Positions 9,107 to 20,511 of a stretch of 64,000 nt of DNA are shown in pieces. The notes under the pieces were generated by a model, which saw only the letters and a program-made list of their open reading frames with translations, did not search any database and was not told the origin of the DNA. The stretch covers positions 1 to 64,000 of the forward strand of contig NZ_PDZL01000021.1 of the NCBI RefSeq assembly GCF_002735705.1. The letters run 5' to 3'. This DNA comes from Janthinobacterium sp. BJB426 (lineage in GTDB: Bacteria > Pseudomonadota > Gammaproteobacteria > Burkholderiales > Burkholderiaceae_D). Both the position numbers and the translations under genes were made by a program. Each line of letters starts with the position of its first letter. The first letter of the stretch is position 1.

Positions 9107-10744
9107 ATGCCGACCATCCAGAACAATCTCGCCCACCTGCCCGCCGACTGGTGGCGCAGCGCCGTCATCTACCAGGTTTATCCACGCAGCTTCCTCGACA
9201 GCAATGGCGACGGCATCGGCGACTTGCCCGGCATTACCTCCAAGCTCGATTACATCGCCGCCTTGGGCGCCGACATCGTCTGGATCTCGCCCTTCTTCAC
9301 GTCGCCGATGAAAGACTTCGGCTACGACGTGGCTGACTTCTGCGACGTCGACCCCATGTTTGGCACCCTGGCCGATTTCGACCGTCTGGTGGCGCGCGCC
9401 CATGAACTGGGCTTGAAAGTGATGATCGACCAGGTGCTGTCGCACTCGTCCGACAACCACCCGTGGTTCGTGGAAAGCCGCTCCAGCCGCGACAATGCCA
9501 AGGCCGACTGGTATGTATGGGCCGACCAGAAACCGGACGGCACGGCGCCGAATAACTGGCTGTCCGTGTTTGGCGGTTCCGCCTGGCAATGGGAGCCGCG
9601 CCGCGGCCAATACTTCCTGCACGATTTCCTCGCCAGCCAGCCTGACCTGAATTTCCACAACCCGGCCGTGCAGCAAGCGCAGCTGGACAACCTGCGCTTC
9701 TGGCTCGAGCGCGGCGTCGACGGTTTCCGCTTCGATTCCTGCAACTTCCCGTATCACGACCAATTGCTGCGCGACAATCCGCCAGCCGCGCAGCGCGATG
9801 CGAGCAGTGTGTCGGCCATCAACCCGTATGGCATGCAGGCGCACGTGTACGACAAGACGCAGCCGGAAAACATCGCCTACCTGCAGCGCGTGCGCGCCGT
9901 ACTTGACGAGTATCAAGCCATTTCCATCGGCGAAGTGGGCGACGACAATGCGCTGGCCACCATGGCTGCCTACACGGGCGCCGACAAACTGCACATGGCC
10001 TACAGCTTCAACTTGCTGACGGCGGAGTTTTCCGCCGCGCACATCCGCACCCAGGTGGAAGAGTTCGAGGCGCAAGTGGCCGACGGCTGGGCTTCCTGGT
10101 CCGTGGGCAACCACGACAGCGTGCGCGTCATGACGCGCTGGGGCGGCGAGAATCCATCGCCGTCGCTGGCCAAGGTGGTGCTGGCCGTGCAGGCCGCGCT
10201 GAAAGGCACGCCGTGCCTGTACCAGGGCGACGAGCTGGCCCTGACGGAAGCGGACATTCCTTTCGAGGCGCTGCAAGACCCGTACGGCATCCCGTTCTGG
10301 CCACAGTTCAAGGGCCGCGACGGCTGCCGCACGCCAATGCCGTGGGTGGCCGATGCGCCGCATGGCGGTTTCAGCAATGCCAAACCTTGGCTGCCCGTGC
10401 CGCCCGAGCATCTGGCGCGCGCCGTTGATGTCGAAGAAAACGATTCCGCTTCACCATTGCGGTTTGCGCAGAACATCCTCGCCTGGCGCCGCACCCTGCC
10501 GCAATTGCTGCGCGGCGACATCGTCTTCTTCGATGCGCCGGAACCCGTGCTGGCCCTGCGCCGCGACTTGCCAGGCCAACCGTCCATCCTGGCGGCCTTC
10601 AACCTGGGCACGCAAGCCGTCACCTTCGCCTGGCCAGACGCGGCGCCGGCGGCCGACCTGGCCGGTCACGGCTTGCCAGGTAATAAAGATGGCCAGCAGA
10701 TCACCCTGCCCCCGCATGGCGGCTGGTTCGGCACCCTGGCGTAG
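9107..10744 (+). CDS. GH13 alpha-glucosidase (maltodextrin hydrolase)
   Basis: This is a cytoplasmic glycoside hydrolase of family 13 that releases glucose from imported maltose and maltodextrins. The start SAVIYQVYPRSFLDSNGDGI is the classic N-terminal barrel signature of oligo-1,6-/alpha-glucosidases. Catalytic residues are Asp210 (nucleophile, in VDGFRFD), Glu276 (acid/base, in SIGEVGDD) and Asp337 (in NHD). The 545-residue length fits the AglA/MalL group. There is no signal peptide. It is the first gene of the maltose operon, directly behind the double operator. The exact linkage specificity (alpha-1,4 or alpha-1,6) is not decided by sequence. Confidence 0.93.
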   Translation: MPTIQNNLAHLPADWWRSAVIYQVYPRSFLDSNGDGIGDLPGITSKLDYIAALGADIVWISPFFTSPMKDFGYDVADFCDVDPMFGTLADFDRLVARAHELGLKVMIDQVLSHSSDNHPWFVESRSSRDNAKADWYVWADQKPDGTAPNNWLSVFGGSAWQWEPRRGQYFLHDFLASQPDLNFHNPAVQQAQLDNLRFWLERGVDGFRFDSCNFPYHDQLLRDNPPAAQRDASSVSAINPYGMQAHVYDKTQPENIAYLQRVRAVLDEYQAISIGEVGDDNALATMAAYTGADKLHMAYSFNLLTAEFSAAHIRTQVEEFEAQVADGWASWSVGNHDSVRVMTRWGGENPSPSLAKVVLAVQAALKGTPCLYQGDELALTEADIPFEALQDPYGIPFWPQFKGRDGCRTPMPWVADAPHGGFSNAKPWLPVPPEHLARAVDVEENDSASPLRFAQNILAWRRTLPQLLRGDIVFFDAPEPVLALRRDLPGQPSILAAFNLGTQAVTFAWPDAAPAADLAGHGLPGNKDGQQITLPPHGGWFGTLA

Positions 10745-10754
10745 ATCGCAGGCT

Positions 10755-10805
10755 TTGGCGGCCATGCCGCCAATTACAATAACGAGCCCCGCGCATCAGC
10801 GGGGC
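10755..10805 (+). other. Two intercistronic stem-loops before malK
   Basis: TTGGCGGC-CAT-GCCGCCAA (10755-10773) and GCCCCGC-GCATCA-GCGGGGC (10786-10805) are perfect hairpins without T-tracts, placed between the glucosidase and malK genes. They may protect upstream mRNA or tune distal gene expression within the operon. Confidence 0.55.
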
Positions 10806-10828
10806 CAAATTGAGATGATGAGGACGAC

Positions 10829-11914
<1,086 letters not shown>

Positions 11915-11927
11915 TTCCAGATTTAAG

Positions 11928-11955
11928 GGCCAGGCGCTACAGGCGCCGCCTGGCC
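11928..11955 (+). other. Stem-loop between malK and malE
   Basis: GGCCAGGCG and CGCCTGGCC form a nine-base-pair stem with a ten-base loop and no T-tract. An AT-rich stretch with TTGATA (11976-11981) lies between the hairpin and malE and could be a weak internal promoter. Confidence 0.5.
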
Positions 11956-12022
11956 TGGTTGCATCGTTTCAGCCTTGATACTCAACATAAACTTAACATA
12001 AAAAAAGATACTGGAGATTGAC

Positions 12023-13243
12023 ATGTCCTTCACGCACCCGAAACGCAGCTTCATCAAAACCACCCTGATCGCCGCCGCCCTGGCCGGCATCGGCAACCTG
12101 GCCGCCGTCAGCATGGCGAACGCGGCCGAAGCAGGCACCCTGCTGATCTGGATCAATGGCGACAAAGGCTACAAGGGCCTGGCCAAGGTCGGCGAAGAAT
12201 TCACCAAGAAGACGGGCATCAAGGTCGTCGTCGAGCATCCGGAAGATGCACCAAACAAATTCCAGCAAGCAGCGGCCGCCGGCAAGGGCCCGGACATCTG
12301 GATCTGGCCGCATGACCGCATCGGCACCTGGATCGACGCCGGCTTGCTGCAACCATTGACGCCTAGCAAGGAAGCGCGCGCCGCCATCCTGCCGCTGGCC
12401 TGGAACGCCTTTACTGTTGGCGGCAAGACCTGGGGCTACCCGATCTCCATCGAAGCCGTCGCCCTCGTCTACAACAAGGACCTGGTGCCGACCCCGCCAA
12501 AAACCTTCGAGGAAATCGCCGCGCTGGACAAAAAGTTGTCCGCGCAAGGCAAGAAAGCCATCCTGTGGGATTACACGAATACCTATTTCACGTGGCCTTT
12601 GCTGGGCGCGGGCGGCGGCTTCCCGTTTGAAGTCAAGTCCGACGGCCGCTACGATGCGGCGAAGACGGGCGTGAACAATGCCGGTTCGCAGGCGGGCGTG
12701 AATGCGCTGATGACCCTGATCAACAGCGGCGCCATGCCGAAGGGTGCCGGCTATGCCGAGATGGAAGCCGGCTTCAACCAGGGCAAGATCGCCATGATGA
12801 TCAACGGCCCATGGTCGTGGGACAATGCGCGCAAGTCGAAGATCAACTTCGGCGTGGCAACGATCCCTACCGTGGCAGGCAAGACGGCCACGCCATTCGT
12901 GGGCGTGCTGGGCGCGATGATTTCCAAGGCTAGCCCGAACAAGGACCTGGCGACGGAATTCCTGGAAAACCAGATGCTGCAGCTCAATGGCTTGAAAACC
13001 ATCAACGCCGACGTCCCGCTGGGCACGCCAGCTAACAAGGTGCTGTTCGCGGAATTGAAAGCCAATCCGAACATCCAGGCAACGATGGAAAGCGCGCAAG
13101 CGGGCCGTCCAATGCCAAACAACCCGGAAATGGGCCGCTTCTGGTCGTCGATGCAATCGGCGCTGGAAAACATCACGCAAGGCCGCCAGACGACCAAGGA
13201 TGGCCTGGACGCGGCGGCGAAGCGGATCACGACGGCGAATTAA
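12023..13243 (+). CDS. malE: Maltose/maltodextrin-binding periplasmic protein
   Basis: This extracytoplasmic solute-binding protein captures maltodextrins for the MalFGK transporter. The first 34-36 residues form a signal peptide (Arg/Lys start, hydrophobic core, ending ANA-AEAG). The mature start [20 protein letters not shown] and the blocks [35 protein letters not shown] and GPWSWDN are MalE signatures. The length of 406 residues is normal. A GGAG site precedes the ATG. Stem-loops on both sides of the gene could raise its mRNA level above that of the permeases, as is known for E. coli malE. Confidence 0.95.
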   Translation: MSFTHPKRSFIKTTLIAAALAGIGNLAAVSMANAAEAGTLLIWINGDKGYKGLAKVGEEFTKKTGIKVVVEHPEDAPNKFQQAAAAGKGPDIWIWPHDRIGTWIDAGLLQPLTPSKEARAAILPLAWNAFTVGGKTWGYPISIEAVALVYNKDLVPTPPKTFEEIAALDKKLSAQGKKAILWDYTNTYFTWPLLGAGGGFPFEVKSDGRYDAAKTGVNNAGSQAGVNALMTLINSGAMPKGAGYAEMEAGFNQGKIAMMINGPWSWDNARKSKINFGVATIPTVAGKTATPFVGVLGAMISKASPNKDLATEFLENQMLQLNGLKTINADVPLGTPANKVLFAELKANPNIQATMESAQAGRPMPNNPEMGRFWSSMQSALENITQGRQTTKDGLDAAAKRITTAN

Positions 13244-13251
13244 GTCACTCA

Positions 13252-13300
13252 AGGGGCTTGCCCCTGCGGGATCGGCATGCGCGCCACTGGCACGCATGCC
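13252..13300 (+). other. Two stem-loops after malE
   Basis: AGGGG-CTTG-CCCCT (13252-13265) and GGCATGCG-N11-CGCATGCC (13274-13300) follow the malE stop codon. The second hairpin would bury an upstream in-frame ATG for malF at 13277, which supports the later GTG start. Confidence 0.55.
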
Positions 13301-13336
13301 CCCCAAGTCTCTCACCATCTTCACAGGTATCCCATC

Positions 13337-14848
13337 GTGCGCAAGTTTATCGGCCCTACGGTATTGACCATCAGCATGGCGCTGGGTCTGTATCTGCTCT
13401 TCATGTTGTACATTTCCGGCCAGACCATGCTGGCCGCCGTTTTCCTCGGCTTGCTGACCCTGACGACGTTTGTCTTCACGTCGCCGCGCGCCTATGCCTA
13501 TCGTTATCTGTTTCCCGGTATCACAGCGGTGATCGTCTTCGTGCTGCTACCCATGGTGTACACGGTGTCGATCGGCTTTACCAATTTCAGTTCGCGCAAC
13601 CTGCTCACCTATGAACGGGCCACGCAATACCTGCTGGATGAGACGCAGCGCGTGGAAAGCACGGGCTACGCGCTGACCGTGCATCCTGACAACAAGGAAT
13701 ACCGCTTGCGCCTGGAAAGCCCGGATACGGGCGAAGTGCTCTTGACGCAGCCGCTGGCCCTGAAGCGCGCCGTGCCCCTGAACGTGGAAGTGGCGCCGCT
13801 CGATCCCGTGCAAGCGCCCGTGCTGGCCCCGCCGCTGCCCATCAAGGACATCATCGCCCTGCAAAAGGATTTGAAACTGCTCACCCTGATCCTGCCGAAC
13901 AGGATCGAGTTGCGCATGGTGGGCTTGCGCGAATTCGGCCCCGTCGCGCATGTCTACAAGCAACTGCCCGACAAGACCCTGAAGAAAATCGCCACGGGCG
14001 AACTCGTGACACCGAACTTCAAGACAGGCTTTTATGAAATGCCGGATGGCACCAAGCTGGAACCGGGCTTCAAGGTCAATGTCGGTTTCGCCAACTTCGT
14101 CAAGATTTTCTCCGACGAAGCGTTCCGCGGTCCCTTCCTGCGCATTTTCGTGTGGACCATCGTTTTCGCCCTGATCAGCGTGGCCACCACGACGGGCCTG
14201 GGCATGGTGCTGGCCGTGCTCTTGAACTGGGATGCGCTGCGCTTCCGCGGCCTGTACCGCACCCTGCTGTTCCTGCCATACGCCGTGCCGGGCTTCATTT
14301 CCATCCTGGTCTTCAAGGGCTTGTTCAATAACAACTTTGGCGAAATCAACCTCGTGCTCGACGCCTTGTTCGGCATCAAGCCCGCCTGGTTCTCGGACAC
14401 CACCCTGGCCAAGGCCATGATCCTGATCGTCAACACCTGGCTCGGCTACCCCTACATGATGGTGGTGTGCATGGGCTTGATCAAGGCGATCCCGTCGGAC
14501 CTGTACGAAGCCTCGGCCCTGGCCGGTGCGGGACCGCTGACGAATTTCTTCAAGATCACCCTGCCGTTGATCATCAAGCCGCTGACGCCGCTGATGGTGG
14601 CCAGCCTGGGTTTCAACTTCAATAATTTCGTACTGATCAGCTTGCTGACGGGCGGACGTCCCGATTTTCTCGACACAACCTTGCCGGCCGGCACGACGGA
14701 CTTGCTCGTCTCCTACACCTACCGCATCGCGTTCGAGGATTCCGGCCAGAACTTTGGCCTGGCCGCCGCCATCTCGACCCTGATCTTCTTCCTCGTGGCC
14801 GCGATTTCGCTGGTCAACATGCGCCTGACGCGCATGAACAAAGCATAA
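13337..14848 (+). CDS. malF: Maltose ABC transporter permease MalF
   Basis: This inner-membrane subunit forms the maltodextrin channel with MalG. Two N-terminal hydrophobic segments and a helix starting at [17 protein letters not shown] are followed by a large periplasmic P2-type loop of about 190 residues, characteristic of MalF. The C-terminal transport core carries the EAA loop [11 protein letters not shown], which docks on MalK. I chose the GTG at 13337, with AGG nine bases upstream, because the earlier ATG lies inside a strong hairpin. This gives 503 residues, close to E. coli MalF. Confidence 0.92.
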   Translation: MRKFIGPTVLTISMALGLYLLFMLYISGQTMLAAVFLGLLTLTTFVFTSPRAYAYRYLFPGITAVIVFVLLPMVYTVSIGFTNFSSRNLLTYERATQYLLDETQRVESTGYALTVHPDNKEYRLRLESPDTGEVLLTQPLALKRAVPLNVEVAPLDPVQAPVLAPPLPIKDIIALQKDLKLLTLILPNRIELRMVGLREFGPVAHVYKQLPDKTLKKIATGELVTPNFKTGFYEMPDGTKLEPGFKVNVGFANFVKIFSDEAFRGPFLRIFVWTIVFALISVATTTGLGMVLAVLLNWDALRFRGLYRTLLFLPYAVPGFISILVFKGLFNNNFGEINLVLDALFGIKPAWFSDTTLAKAMILIVNTWLGYPYMMVVCMGLIKAIPSDLYEASALAGAGPLTNFFKITLPLIIKPLTPLMVASLGFNFNNFVLISLLTGGRPDFLDTTLPAGTTDLLVSYTYRIAFEDSGQNFGLAAAISTLIFFLVAAISLVNMRLTRMNKA

Positions 14849-14858
14849 AGGACAGCAT

Positions 14859-15749
14859 ATGGCTATCGTTGTCGACCGTTCCAACCGCTGGCGCATCCTG
14901 GCGGCCCACGTCGCCGTGATCGCGCTGATCGCGCTGGTGATGTTCCCCTTCCTGATGATCTTGTCGATCTCGCTGCGGCCCGGCAACTTCGCCTCGGGCA
15001 GTTTGATCCCGCCCGAGATCAGCTTCGAGCACTGGCGATTGGCGCTGGGCATGTCTTACCAGGCGCCCAACGGCGCCCTGGTCGAACCGGACTTCCCCGT
15101 GCTGCTGTGGCTATGGAATTCCATCAAGGTGGCCAGCATCAGCGCCACCGTCACCGTACTGCTGTCGACCACCTGCGCATACGCGTTCGCGCGCATGCAG
15201 TTCCGCTTCAAGTCGCAGACCCTGTCCGCGCTGATGCTGCTGCAGATGTTCCCCGCCGTGCTGGCCCTGGTAGCCATCTACGCCATCTTCGATGTGCTGG
15301 GCAGTTACGTGCCATGGCTGGGCATTGACCACCACGGCAGCCTGGTGCTGGCTTACACGGGCGGCATCGCCCTGCACATCTGGACCATCAAGGGCTACTA
15401 TCAAACCATTCCCATCGAAATCGAGGAAGCGGCCAAGGTCGACGGCGCCACGCAATGGCAGGCCTTCATCTACGTGCTGCTGCCGATGACGGTGCCCATC
15501 CTGATGGTGGTATTCCTGCTGTCGTTCATCGGCGCCATCATCGAATACCCGATCGCCTCCGTGCTGCTGCATGAACAGAACAACCTGACCCTGGCCGTCG
15601 GCTCGAAACTGTTCCTGTACGAGCAAAAATACCTGTGGGGCGACTTCGCCGCGGCAGCCATTCTGTCCGGCCTGCCCATCACGGCCGTGTTCCTGCTGGC
15701 GCAAAAATGGATGATCTCCGGTCTGACGGCTGGCGGCGTGAAAGGCTGA
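14859..15749 (+). CDS. malG: Maltose ABC transporter permease MalG
   Basis: This is the second permease of the maltose transporter, 296 residues with six predicted membrane helices. The EAA motif [16 protein letters not shown] lies in the cytoplasmic loop that contacts MalK. The loop [10 protein letters not shown] near the C-terminus matches the MalG region that contacts the binding protein. The start codon lies ten bases after the malF stop with AAAGGA before it, so the two are cotranslated. The downstream amylase gene begins two bases after the stop. Confidence 0.94.
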   Translation: MAIVVDRSNRWRILAAHVAVIALIALVMFPFLMILSISLRPGNFASGSLIPPEISFEHWRLALGMSYQAPNGALVEPDFPVLLWLWNSIKVASISATVTVLLSTTCAYAFARMQFRFKSQTLSALMLLQMFPAVLALVAIYAIFDVLGSYVPWLGIDHHGSLVLAYTGGIALHIWTIKGYYQTIPIEIEEAAKVDGATQWQAFIYVLLPMTVPILMVVFLLSFIGAIIEYPIASVLLHEQNNLTLAVGSKLFLYEQKYLWGDFAAAAILSGLPITAVFLLAQKWMISGLTAGGVKG

Positions 15750-15751
15750 CC

Positions 15752-17380
15752 ATGCGGCGCACCCTGACTACGCTGGCCGCCCTGCTTCTGTGCGCTTCGG
15801 CGCAGGCAGGGAGCTTCGCAGATAACCCCATCGTCTACTTCGCCGTGACGGACCGTTTCGCCAACGGCAATCCCGGCAACGACCACAGTTATGGCCGCGC
15901 CGCCGACCCGCAAGGCGGCGATATCGGCAGCTTCCACGGCGGCGACCTCGCCGGCATCACGCAGCAGTTGAAGGCCGGCTATTTCCGCGAACTGGGCGTC
16001 AACGCCCTGTGGATCACGGCACCGTACGAGCAGATACACGGCTGGGTAGTGGGCGGCAAGCAGCAATTCCAGCACTACGCCTACCACGGCTACTGGGCGC
16101 TCGACTACACCACCATGGATGCCAACATGGGCACGCGCGAAGAATTGCGCGAGATGATCGACATCGCCCACGCGCAAGGCATCCGCGTCCTGTTCGACGT
16201 GGTGCTGAACCATCCCGGCTACGCGGACTTGCGCACCCTGGCTGAATACAAGGTGCCCGTGCTGTGGCCCGGCCATGAAAAGGCCGTGCTGCGCGACTAT
16301 CACAGCTTCATCGACTACAACAACTTCGCATTCGCGCAGTGGTGGGGCCCGGACTGGGTGCGCGCGGGCTTGCCCGGCTACCCGGATGGCGGCAAGGATG
16401 ATTTCACCATGCAGCTGGCCTACCTGCCCGACTTCCGCACGGAGAGCGGCAAGGCCGTGGGCTTGCCGCCCATCCTGCAACACAAAGCCGACACGCGCGC
16501 CGTGGCCCTGCCCGACACCACCGTGCGCGGCTACCTGGTGCAGTGGCTGGCCGACTGGGTGCGCGAATTCGGCGTCGACGGTTTCAGGGCCGACACCGTC
16601 AAGCACGTGGAGCCAGCCAGCTGGCTGGCCCTGCGCGCGGCGGCCACCGATGCCTTGAAAGATTGGAAAACGCGCCATCCGCAACAGAAAATCGACGATG
16701 CGCCGTTCTGGATGACGGGCGAAGCGTGGGGCCATGGCCCCGAGCGCAGCCGCTGGCATGACGCCGGCTTCGACTCGATGATCAATTTCGACTTTCAAAG
16801 CCGCGCGGGCGGCGACTGGACAAGCATCGATGGCGTGTACCGCCAGTACGCAGGCTTGCTGAATAAGAGTCCCCGCTACGACATCCTGTCGTATATCTCG
16901 TCGCACGACACCAGCCTGTTCCCGCGCGAGCAACTGAAGCATGGCTTGTCCGCCCTGCTGCTGGCGCCAGGCGGCGTGCAGCTGTTCTATGGCGATGAAA
17001 GCGCGCGCCAGCCTGGCGCGGCGCCCGTCGGCGACGAACAGCAGGCGACACGGTCAAGCATGAACTGGTCTGCGCTGGATGCGCCCACCCTGGCGCATGC
17101 GCGCAAGCTGGGTCAGTTCCGTCTGCGCCACCCTGCCCTGGCGCGCGGCGAGCACCGGTTCATCAACGACAAGCCGTATGTGTTCGCCCGCGTGATGGAT
17201 GGCGACGCCGTCATCGCCGTGCCCGAGGCGCAAGGCACACTCGAACTGAAAGTTCACGGTGTTTTCGCCGACGGCACCCTGCTACGCGACGCCTATACCA
17301 ATCAAACCTGTATCGTCAAAGATGGTGCCGTCGCGGTGAACGCGGCCGGCACCGTCCTGTTAGAAAAGGCTGCACCATGA
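15752..17380 (+). CDS. Exported GH13 alpha-amylase
   Basis: This is a secreted or periplasmic alpha-amylase that cuts starch or long dextrins into oligosaccharides for uptake. Residues 1-19 form a signal peptide ending ASAQA. The N-terminal barrel strand IVYFAVTDRFANGNPGNDHS is typical of the CGTase/MalS-like branch. Catalytic residues are Asp281 (DGFRAD), Glu324 (TGEAWG) and Asp386 (SSHDT), with FDVVLNHPGY as conserved region I. The length is 542 residues. The ATG two bases after the malG stop is chosen over an upstream in-frame start that would remove the N-terminal signal peptide. It is unusual to find the amylase cotranscribed with the transporter. Confidence 0.92.
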   Translation: MRRTLTTLAALLLCASAQAGSFADNPIVYFAVTDRFANGNPGNDHSYGRAADPQGGDIGSFHGGDLAGITQQLKAGYFRELGVNALWITAPYEQIHGWVVGGKQQFQHYAYHGYWALDYTTMDANMGTREELREMIDIAHAQGIRVLFDVVLNHPGYADLRTLAEYKVPVLWPGHEKAVLRDYHSFIDYNNFAFAQWWGPDWVRAGLPGYPDGGKDDFTMQLAYLPDFRTESGKAVGLPPILQHKADTRAVALPDTTVRGYLVQWLADWVREFGVDGFRADTVKHVEPASWLALRAAATDALKDWKTRHPQQKIDDAPFWMTGEAWGHGPERSRWHDAGFDSMINFDFQSRAGGDWTSIDGVYRQYAGLLNKSPRYDILSYISSHDTSLFPREQLKHGLSALLLAPGGVQLFYGDESARQPGAAPVGDEQQATRSSMNWSALDAPTLAHARKLGQFRLRHPALARGEHRFINDKPYVFARVMDGDAVIAVPEAQGTLELKVHGVFADGTLLRDAYTNQTCIVKDGAVAVNAAGTVLLEKAAP

Positions 17381-18288
17381 GTACCTATGACATCTTAGTG
17401 GTCGGCGGCGCCGGCATCGACACCATCGTGCGCGTCCCCGACCTGCAATTGCCCGTCGCCGATTCGCTGCACGTGCCGCCCATCCGAGACTACGTGGCGC
17501 ACACGGGCAATGGCGTGGCGCTCGGTTGCCACGCGCTGGGCTTGCGCTGCAAGTTCATCGACTTCATCGGCGACGATGCGCAAGGCGCAGCCATCCTGCA
17601 GCGCTATAAAGATGCCAAGCTCGATTTCTCGCACATCGTCGAACCCTCGGGCACGCGGCGCAGCGTCAACCTGGTCGACCCGCAAGGCCGCCGGCTGTCG
17701 CTGTACGATGGCCGTCATCCGGAAGACGTGCGCATGCCGGCCGCCTTCTATCTACCCTACCTGGGTCCGGCGCGCCACGCGCACTTTTCCATCATGGGCT
17801 GGGTGGCCGAACTGTTCGACGATGCGCTGGTGTGCGGCACGACGGTGTCGACCGATTTGCACGACTGGGATGGCGTCAACCCACACCACAAGGTCTTTGC
17901 GCTGCGCGCCGACCTGGTGTTTCTCAGTACGGCCGCGCTGGGCGAGCGCCGGGACGACGTCATGCGCGCGATTATCGCGGAAGGCCGCGCGCAAGCCGTC
18001 ATCGCCATGGCGGGCGCGCACGGCGCCTACCTACTGGAACGGGACGGCGCGTCCGTGCGCCACACTCCGACGGCAGGCTTGACGCTGCCCGTGGTGGATA
18101 CGAATGGCGCCGGCGATTCCTTCGTGGCGGCGTTTTTGCAGGCCTGGCTGGATGGCGCGGGCATCGACGCGGCCATGCGCCGTGGCGCCATCGGCGGCGC
18201 GTTTGCCTGCGCGCAGAACGGCACGCATGAACGCTTCATCGGGCTGGCAGAGCTGAATGACTTATATCAAGACCACACTAGCTTATGA
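17377..18288 (+). CDS. PfkB-family carbohydrate kinase
   Basis: This is a ribokinase-fold sugar kinase of 303 residues. The N-terminus (ILVVGGAGIDTIVRV) and the C-terminal signature DTNGAGDSFVAAFL, with its catalytic Asp and anion hole, are clear. It overlaps the amylase stop by ATGA and is the last gene of the maltose operon. Phosphorylation of a sugar released from maltodextrins, for example glucose, is a reasonable inference; the substrate (glucose, fructose, ribose or nucleoside) cannot be read from sequence. Confidence 0.85.
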   Translation: MSTYDILVVGGAGIDTIVRVPDLQLPVADSLHVPPIRDYVAHTGNGVALGCHALGLRCKFIDFIGDDAQGAAILQRYKDAKLDFSHIVEPSGTRRSVNLVDPQGRRLSLYDGRHPEDVRMPAAFYLPYLGPARHAHFSIMGWVAELFDDALVCGTTVSTDLHDWDGVNPHHKVFALRADLVFLSTAALGERRDDVMRAIIAEGRAQAVIAMAGAHGAYLLERDGASVRHTPTAGLTLPVVDTNGAGDSFVAAFLQAWLDGAGIDAAMRRGAIGGAFACAQNGTHERFIGLAELNDLYQDHTSL

Positions 18289-18381
18289 CTTAATATTCTA
18301 TCAAGCGTAGCATCGAGCTAAGGTGCGCATGGCACAATGGCTGCGGATTTCACCACACAGACTATTGAAACCGGAGACCAC

Positions 18382-19668
18382 ATGAGAATCGAAACCCTGG
18401 CCGTGCACGCCGGCTACACCCCCGACCCGACCACCAAGGCCGCCGCCGTCCCCATCTACCAGACGGTGGCCTACGCCTTCGACAATGCCCAGCATGGCGC
18501 CGACCTGTTCGACCTCAAGGTGGCAGGCAATATCTACACGCGCATCATGAACCCCACGCAGGACGTGCTGGAAAAGCGCGTCGCAGCGCTGGAAGGCGGC
18601 GTGGCCGCGCTGGCCGTCGCTTCGGGCATGGCGGCCATCACCTATGCGATCCAGACGATTGCCGAAGCGGGTGACAATTTCATCTCCGCCAGCCAGCTGT
18701 ATGGCGGCACCTACAACCTGTTTGCCCACACCCTGCCGCAGATCGGCATCGAAGTGCGCTTCGCCGACGCGCGCCAGCCCGAAACCTTCGCCGCCCTGAT
18801 CGATGCGCGCACCAAGGCCATCTTCTGCGAATCGATCGGCAACCCGCTGGGCAATGTCACCGATGTAGCCAAACTGGCCGAGATCGCGCATGCGCACGGC
18901 ATCCCGCTGATCGTCGATAACACGGTGCCCAGCCCCTATCTGTTCCGCCCCATCGAGCACGGCGCCGACATCGTCGTCCATTCGCTGACCAAATACCTGG
19001 GCGGCCACGGCACCACCGTGGGCGGTGCCATCGTCGACAGCGGCAAGTTTCCATGGGCCGAACACAAGGAACGCTTCAAGCGCCTGAACGAGCCGGACGT
19101 GTCGTATCACGGCGTCGTCTACACGGAAGCGTTCGGCCCCGCCGCCTTCATCGGCCGCGCGCGCGTCGTCCCGCTGCGTAACATGGGCGCGGCGATTTCG
19201 CCCCTCTCCGCCTTCCAGCTGATCCAGGGCATCGAGACCTTGGCCCTGCGCATGGACCGCATCTGCGACAACACGCTGGCCCTGGCCAGGCACCTGAAAC
19301 AGCATCCGAAAGTTGCGTGGGTCAATTACGCAGGCCTGGAAGACCACCCGGACCACGCGCTGGTGAAGAAATACATGAATGGCCGCGCCTCGGGCATTTT
19401 ATCGTTCGGTCTGAAACTGGCGACTGGTGAGGATCCACGCGCGGCCGGCGCCCGCGTGCTCGACGCCCTGCAGCTGTTCACGCGCCTGGTCAACATCGGC
19501 GACGCCAAGTCACTGGCCACGCACCCTGCCTCCACCACGCACCGCCAGCTCAATCCCGAGGAACTGGCCAAAGCGGGCGTGTCCGAAGACATGCTGCGCC
19601 TGTCCGTCGGCATCGAGCATATCGACGACTTGCGCGAAGACCTGGAACAGGCGCTGAACGCCGCTTAA
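18382..19668 (+). CDS. metY: O-acetylhomoserine sulfhydrylase (PLP-dependent)
   Basis: This Cys/Met-metabolism PLP enzyme is predicted to make homocysteine from O-acetylhomoserine and sulfide. Family blocks include TLAVHAGYTPDPTTKAAAVP, YTRIMNPTQDVLEKRVAALE, the Gly-rich SASQLYGGTYNLF and the PLP lysine in HSLTKYLGGHG. At 428 residues it matches the MetY rather than the shorter MetZ branch. The ATG follows GGAG; an earlier in-frame ATG lacks a good site. Its stop codon shares bases with that of the convergent SDR gene (TTAA). Cystathionine-type activity is a less likely alternative. Confidence 0.88.
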   Translation: MRIETLAVHAGYTPDPTTKAAAVPIYQTVAYAFDNAQHGADLFDLKVAGNIYTRIMNPTQDVLEKRVAALEGGVAALAVASGMAAITYAIQTIAEAGDNFISASQLYGGTYNLFAHTLPQIGIEVRFADARQPETFAALIDARTKAIFCESIGNPLGNVTDVAKLAEIAHAHGIPLIVDNTVPSPYLFRPIEHGADIVVHSLTKYLGGHGTTVGGAIVDSGKFPWAEHKERFKRLNEPDVSYHGVVYTEAFGPAAFIGRARVVPLRNMGAAISPLSAFQLIQGIETLALRMDRICDNTLALARHLKQHPKVAWVNYAGLEDHPDHALVKKYMNGRASGILSFGLKLATGEDPRAAGARVLDALQLFTRLVNIGDAKSLATHPASTTHRQLNPEELAKAGVSEDMLRLSVGIEHIDDLREDLEQALNAA

Positions 19669-20474
19669 ACGCTGGCTTTGACCCCATAGCGCGATGCCGG
19701 CTTGCCGCGCATCGCGCCCGCGAACAGGGCCAGGCGGGCCGCATCAAACTGCTCCCACAATGCCTGGTCTTCCACGGAAGGCAGGGTCACCAGTTCGCCC
19801 AGGTCCAGGCCCGCCAGCGCCGCATCGACGCAGTCTTCCGCGCGCATGATGGTGGCCTGGTCCAGCTGCGCCAGCGGCACGCCGCTCAACTCCCAGATTT
19901 CCGTCGCCGTCGACGCGGGCAGCACCAGCTGCACCGTGATGCCCGTGCCAGCCAGTTCCTGCTGCAAGCCCCGCGTGAAATTCATCACATAGCCCTTGGT
20001 GGCACTGTAGACCGTGCTGACAGGCAGGATGTGGAAGGACAGCACGGAACCGATGTTGATGATGGTGCCGCTATTGCGTTGCTTGAATTGCGGCAGCACG
20101 GCGTAGGTCAGCTCGGCCAGCGCCGTCACGTTGACCTGGTCCATCGCGGAGATGCCCTCGGGGGCCGAGTCCAGCACGGGCGCCAGGGTCGAGACGCCTG
20201 CATTATTGACCAGCATGGTGATGGCGGCGTTCGACGACAGCTCGTTGGCCACGCGCCGCAAGTCGTCCACGTCGGACAGGTCGGCCGCCATGGCGCGCAC
20301 GGCCACGCCATATTTTTCTGCCAGCGAGGCGGCCAGGGTGCCCAGGCGCTCGACCCGGCGCGCCACCAGGATCAAATCGAAGCCGCGCGCGGCCAGGCGG
20401 TCCGCATACACGGCGCCCAGGCCCGACGATGCACCGGTGATGAGGGCCGTGCCTTGGGTAGTAACTGCATTCAT
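19665..20474 (-). CDS. Short-chain dehydrogenase/reductase (SDR)
   Basis: This is a classical SDR of 269 residues. The nucleotide site TGASSGLGAVYADRLA is near the N-terminus and NNAG at about residues 93-96. The catalytic Ser and YxxxK appear in INIGSVLSFHILPVSTVYSA followed by TKGYVMNF. The substrate is unknown. The gene is divergent from a TetR regulator and shares with it a symmetric promoter region, so it is almost surely that regulator's target. I chose the ATG six bases after AAGGA over two upstream ATGs. Its stop codon overlaps that of the convergent metY gene. Confidence 0.9.
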   Translation of the reverse strand: MNAVTTQGTALITGASSGLGAVYADRLAARGFDLILVARRVERLGTLAASLAEKYGVAVRAMAADLSDVDDLRRVANELSSNAAITMLVNNAGVSTLAPVLDSAPEGISAMDQVNVTALAELTYAVLPQFKQRNSGTIINIGSVLSFHILPVSTVYSATKGYVMNFTRGLQQELAGTGITVQLVLPASTATEIWELSGVPLAQLDQATIMRAEDCVDAALAGLDLGELVTLPSVEDQALWEQFDAARLALFAGAMRGKPASRYGVKASV

Positions 20475-20511
20475 GATCATTCCTTCTTCAATATAGGGGT
20501 GGGTCGGCGCC

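Noticed and set aside
13277-13336. ATG 20 codons upstream as the malF start
   Set aside because: It lies in a strong stem-loop, has no ribosome site, and the added residues do not look like a MalF N-terminus.
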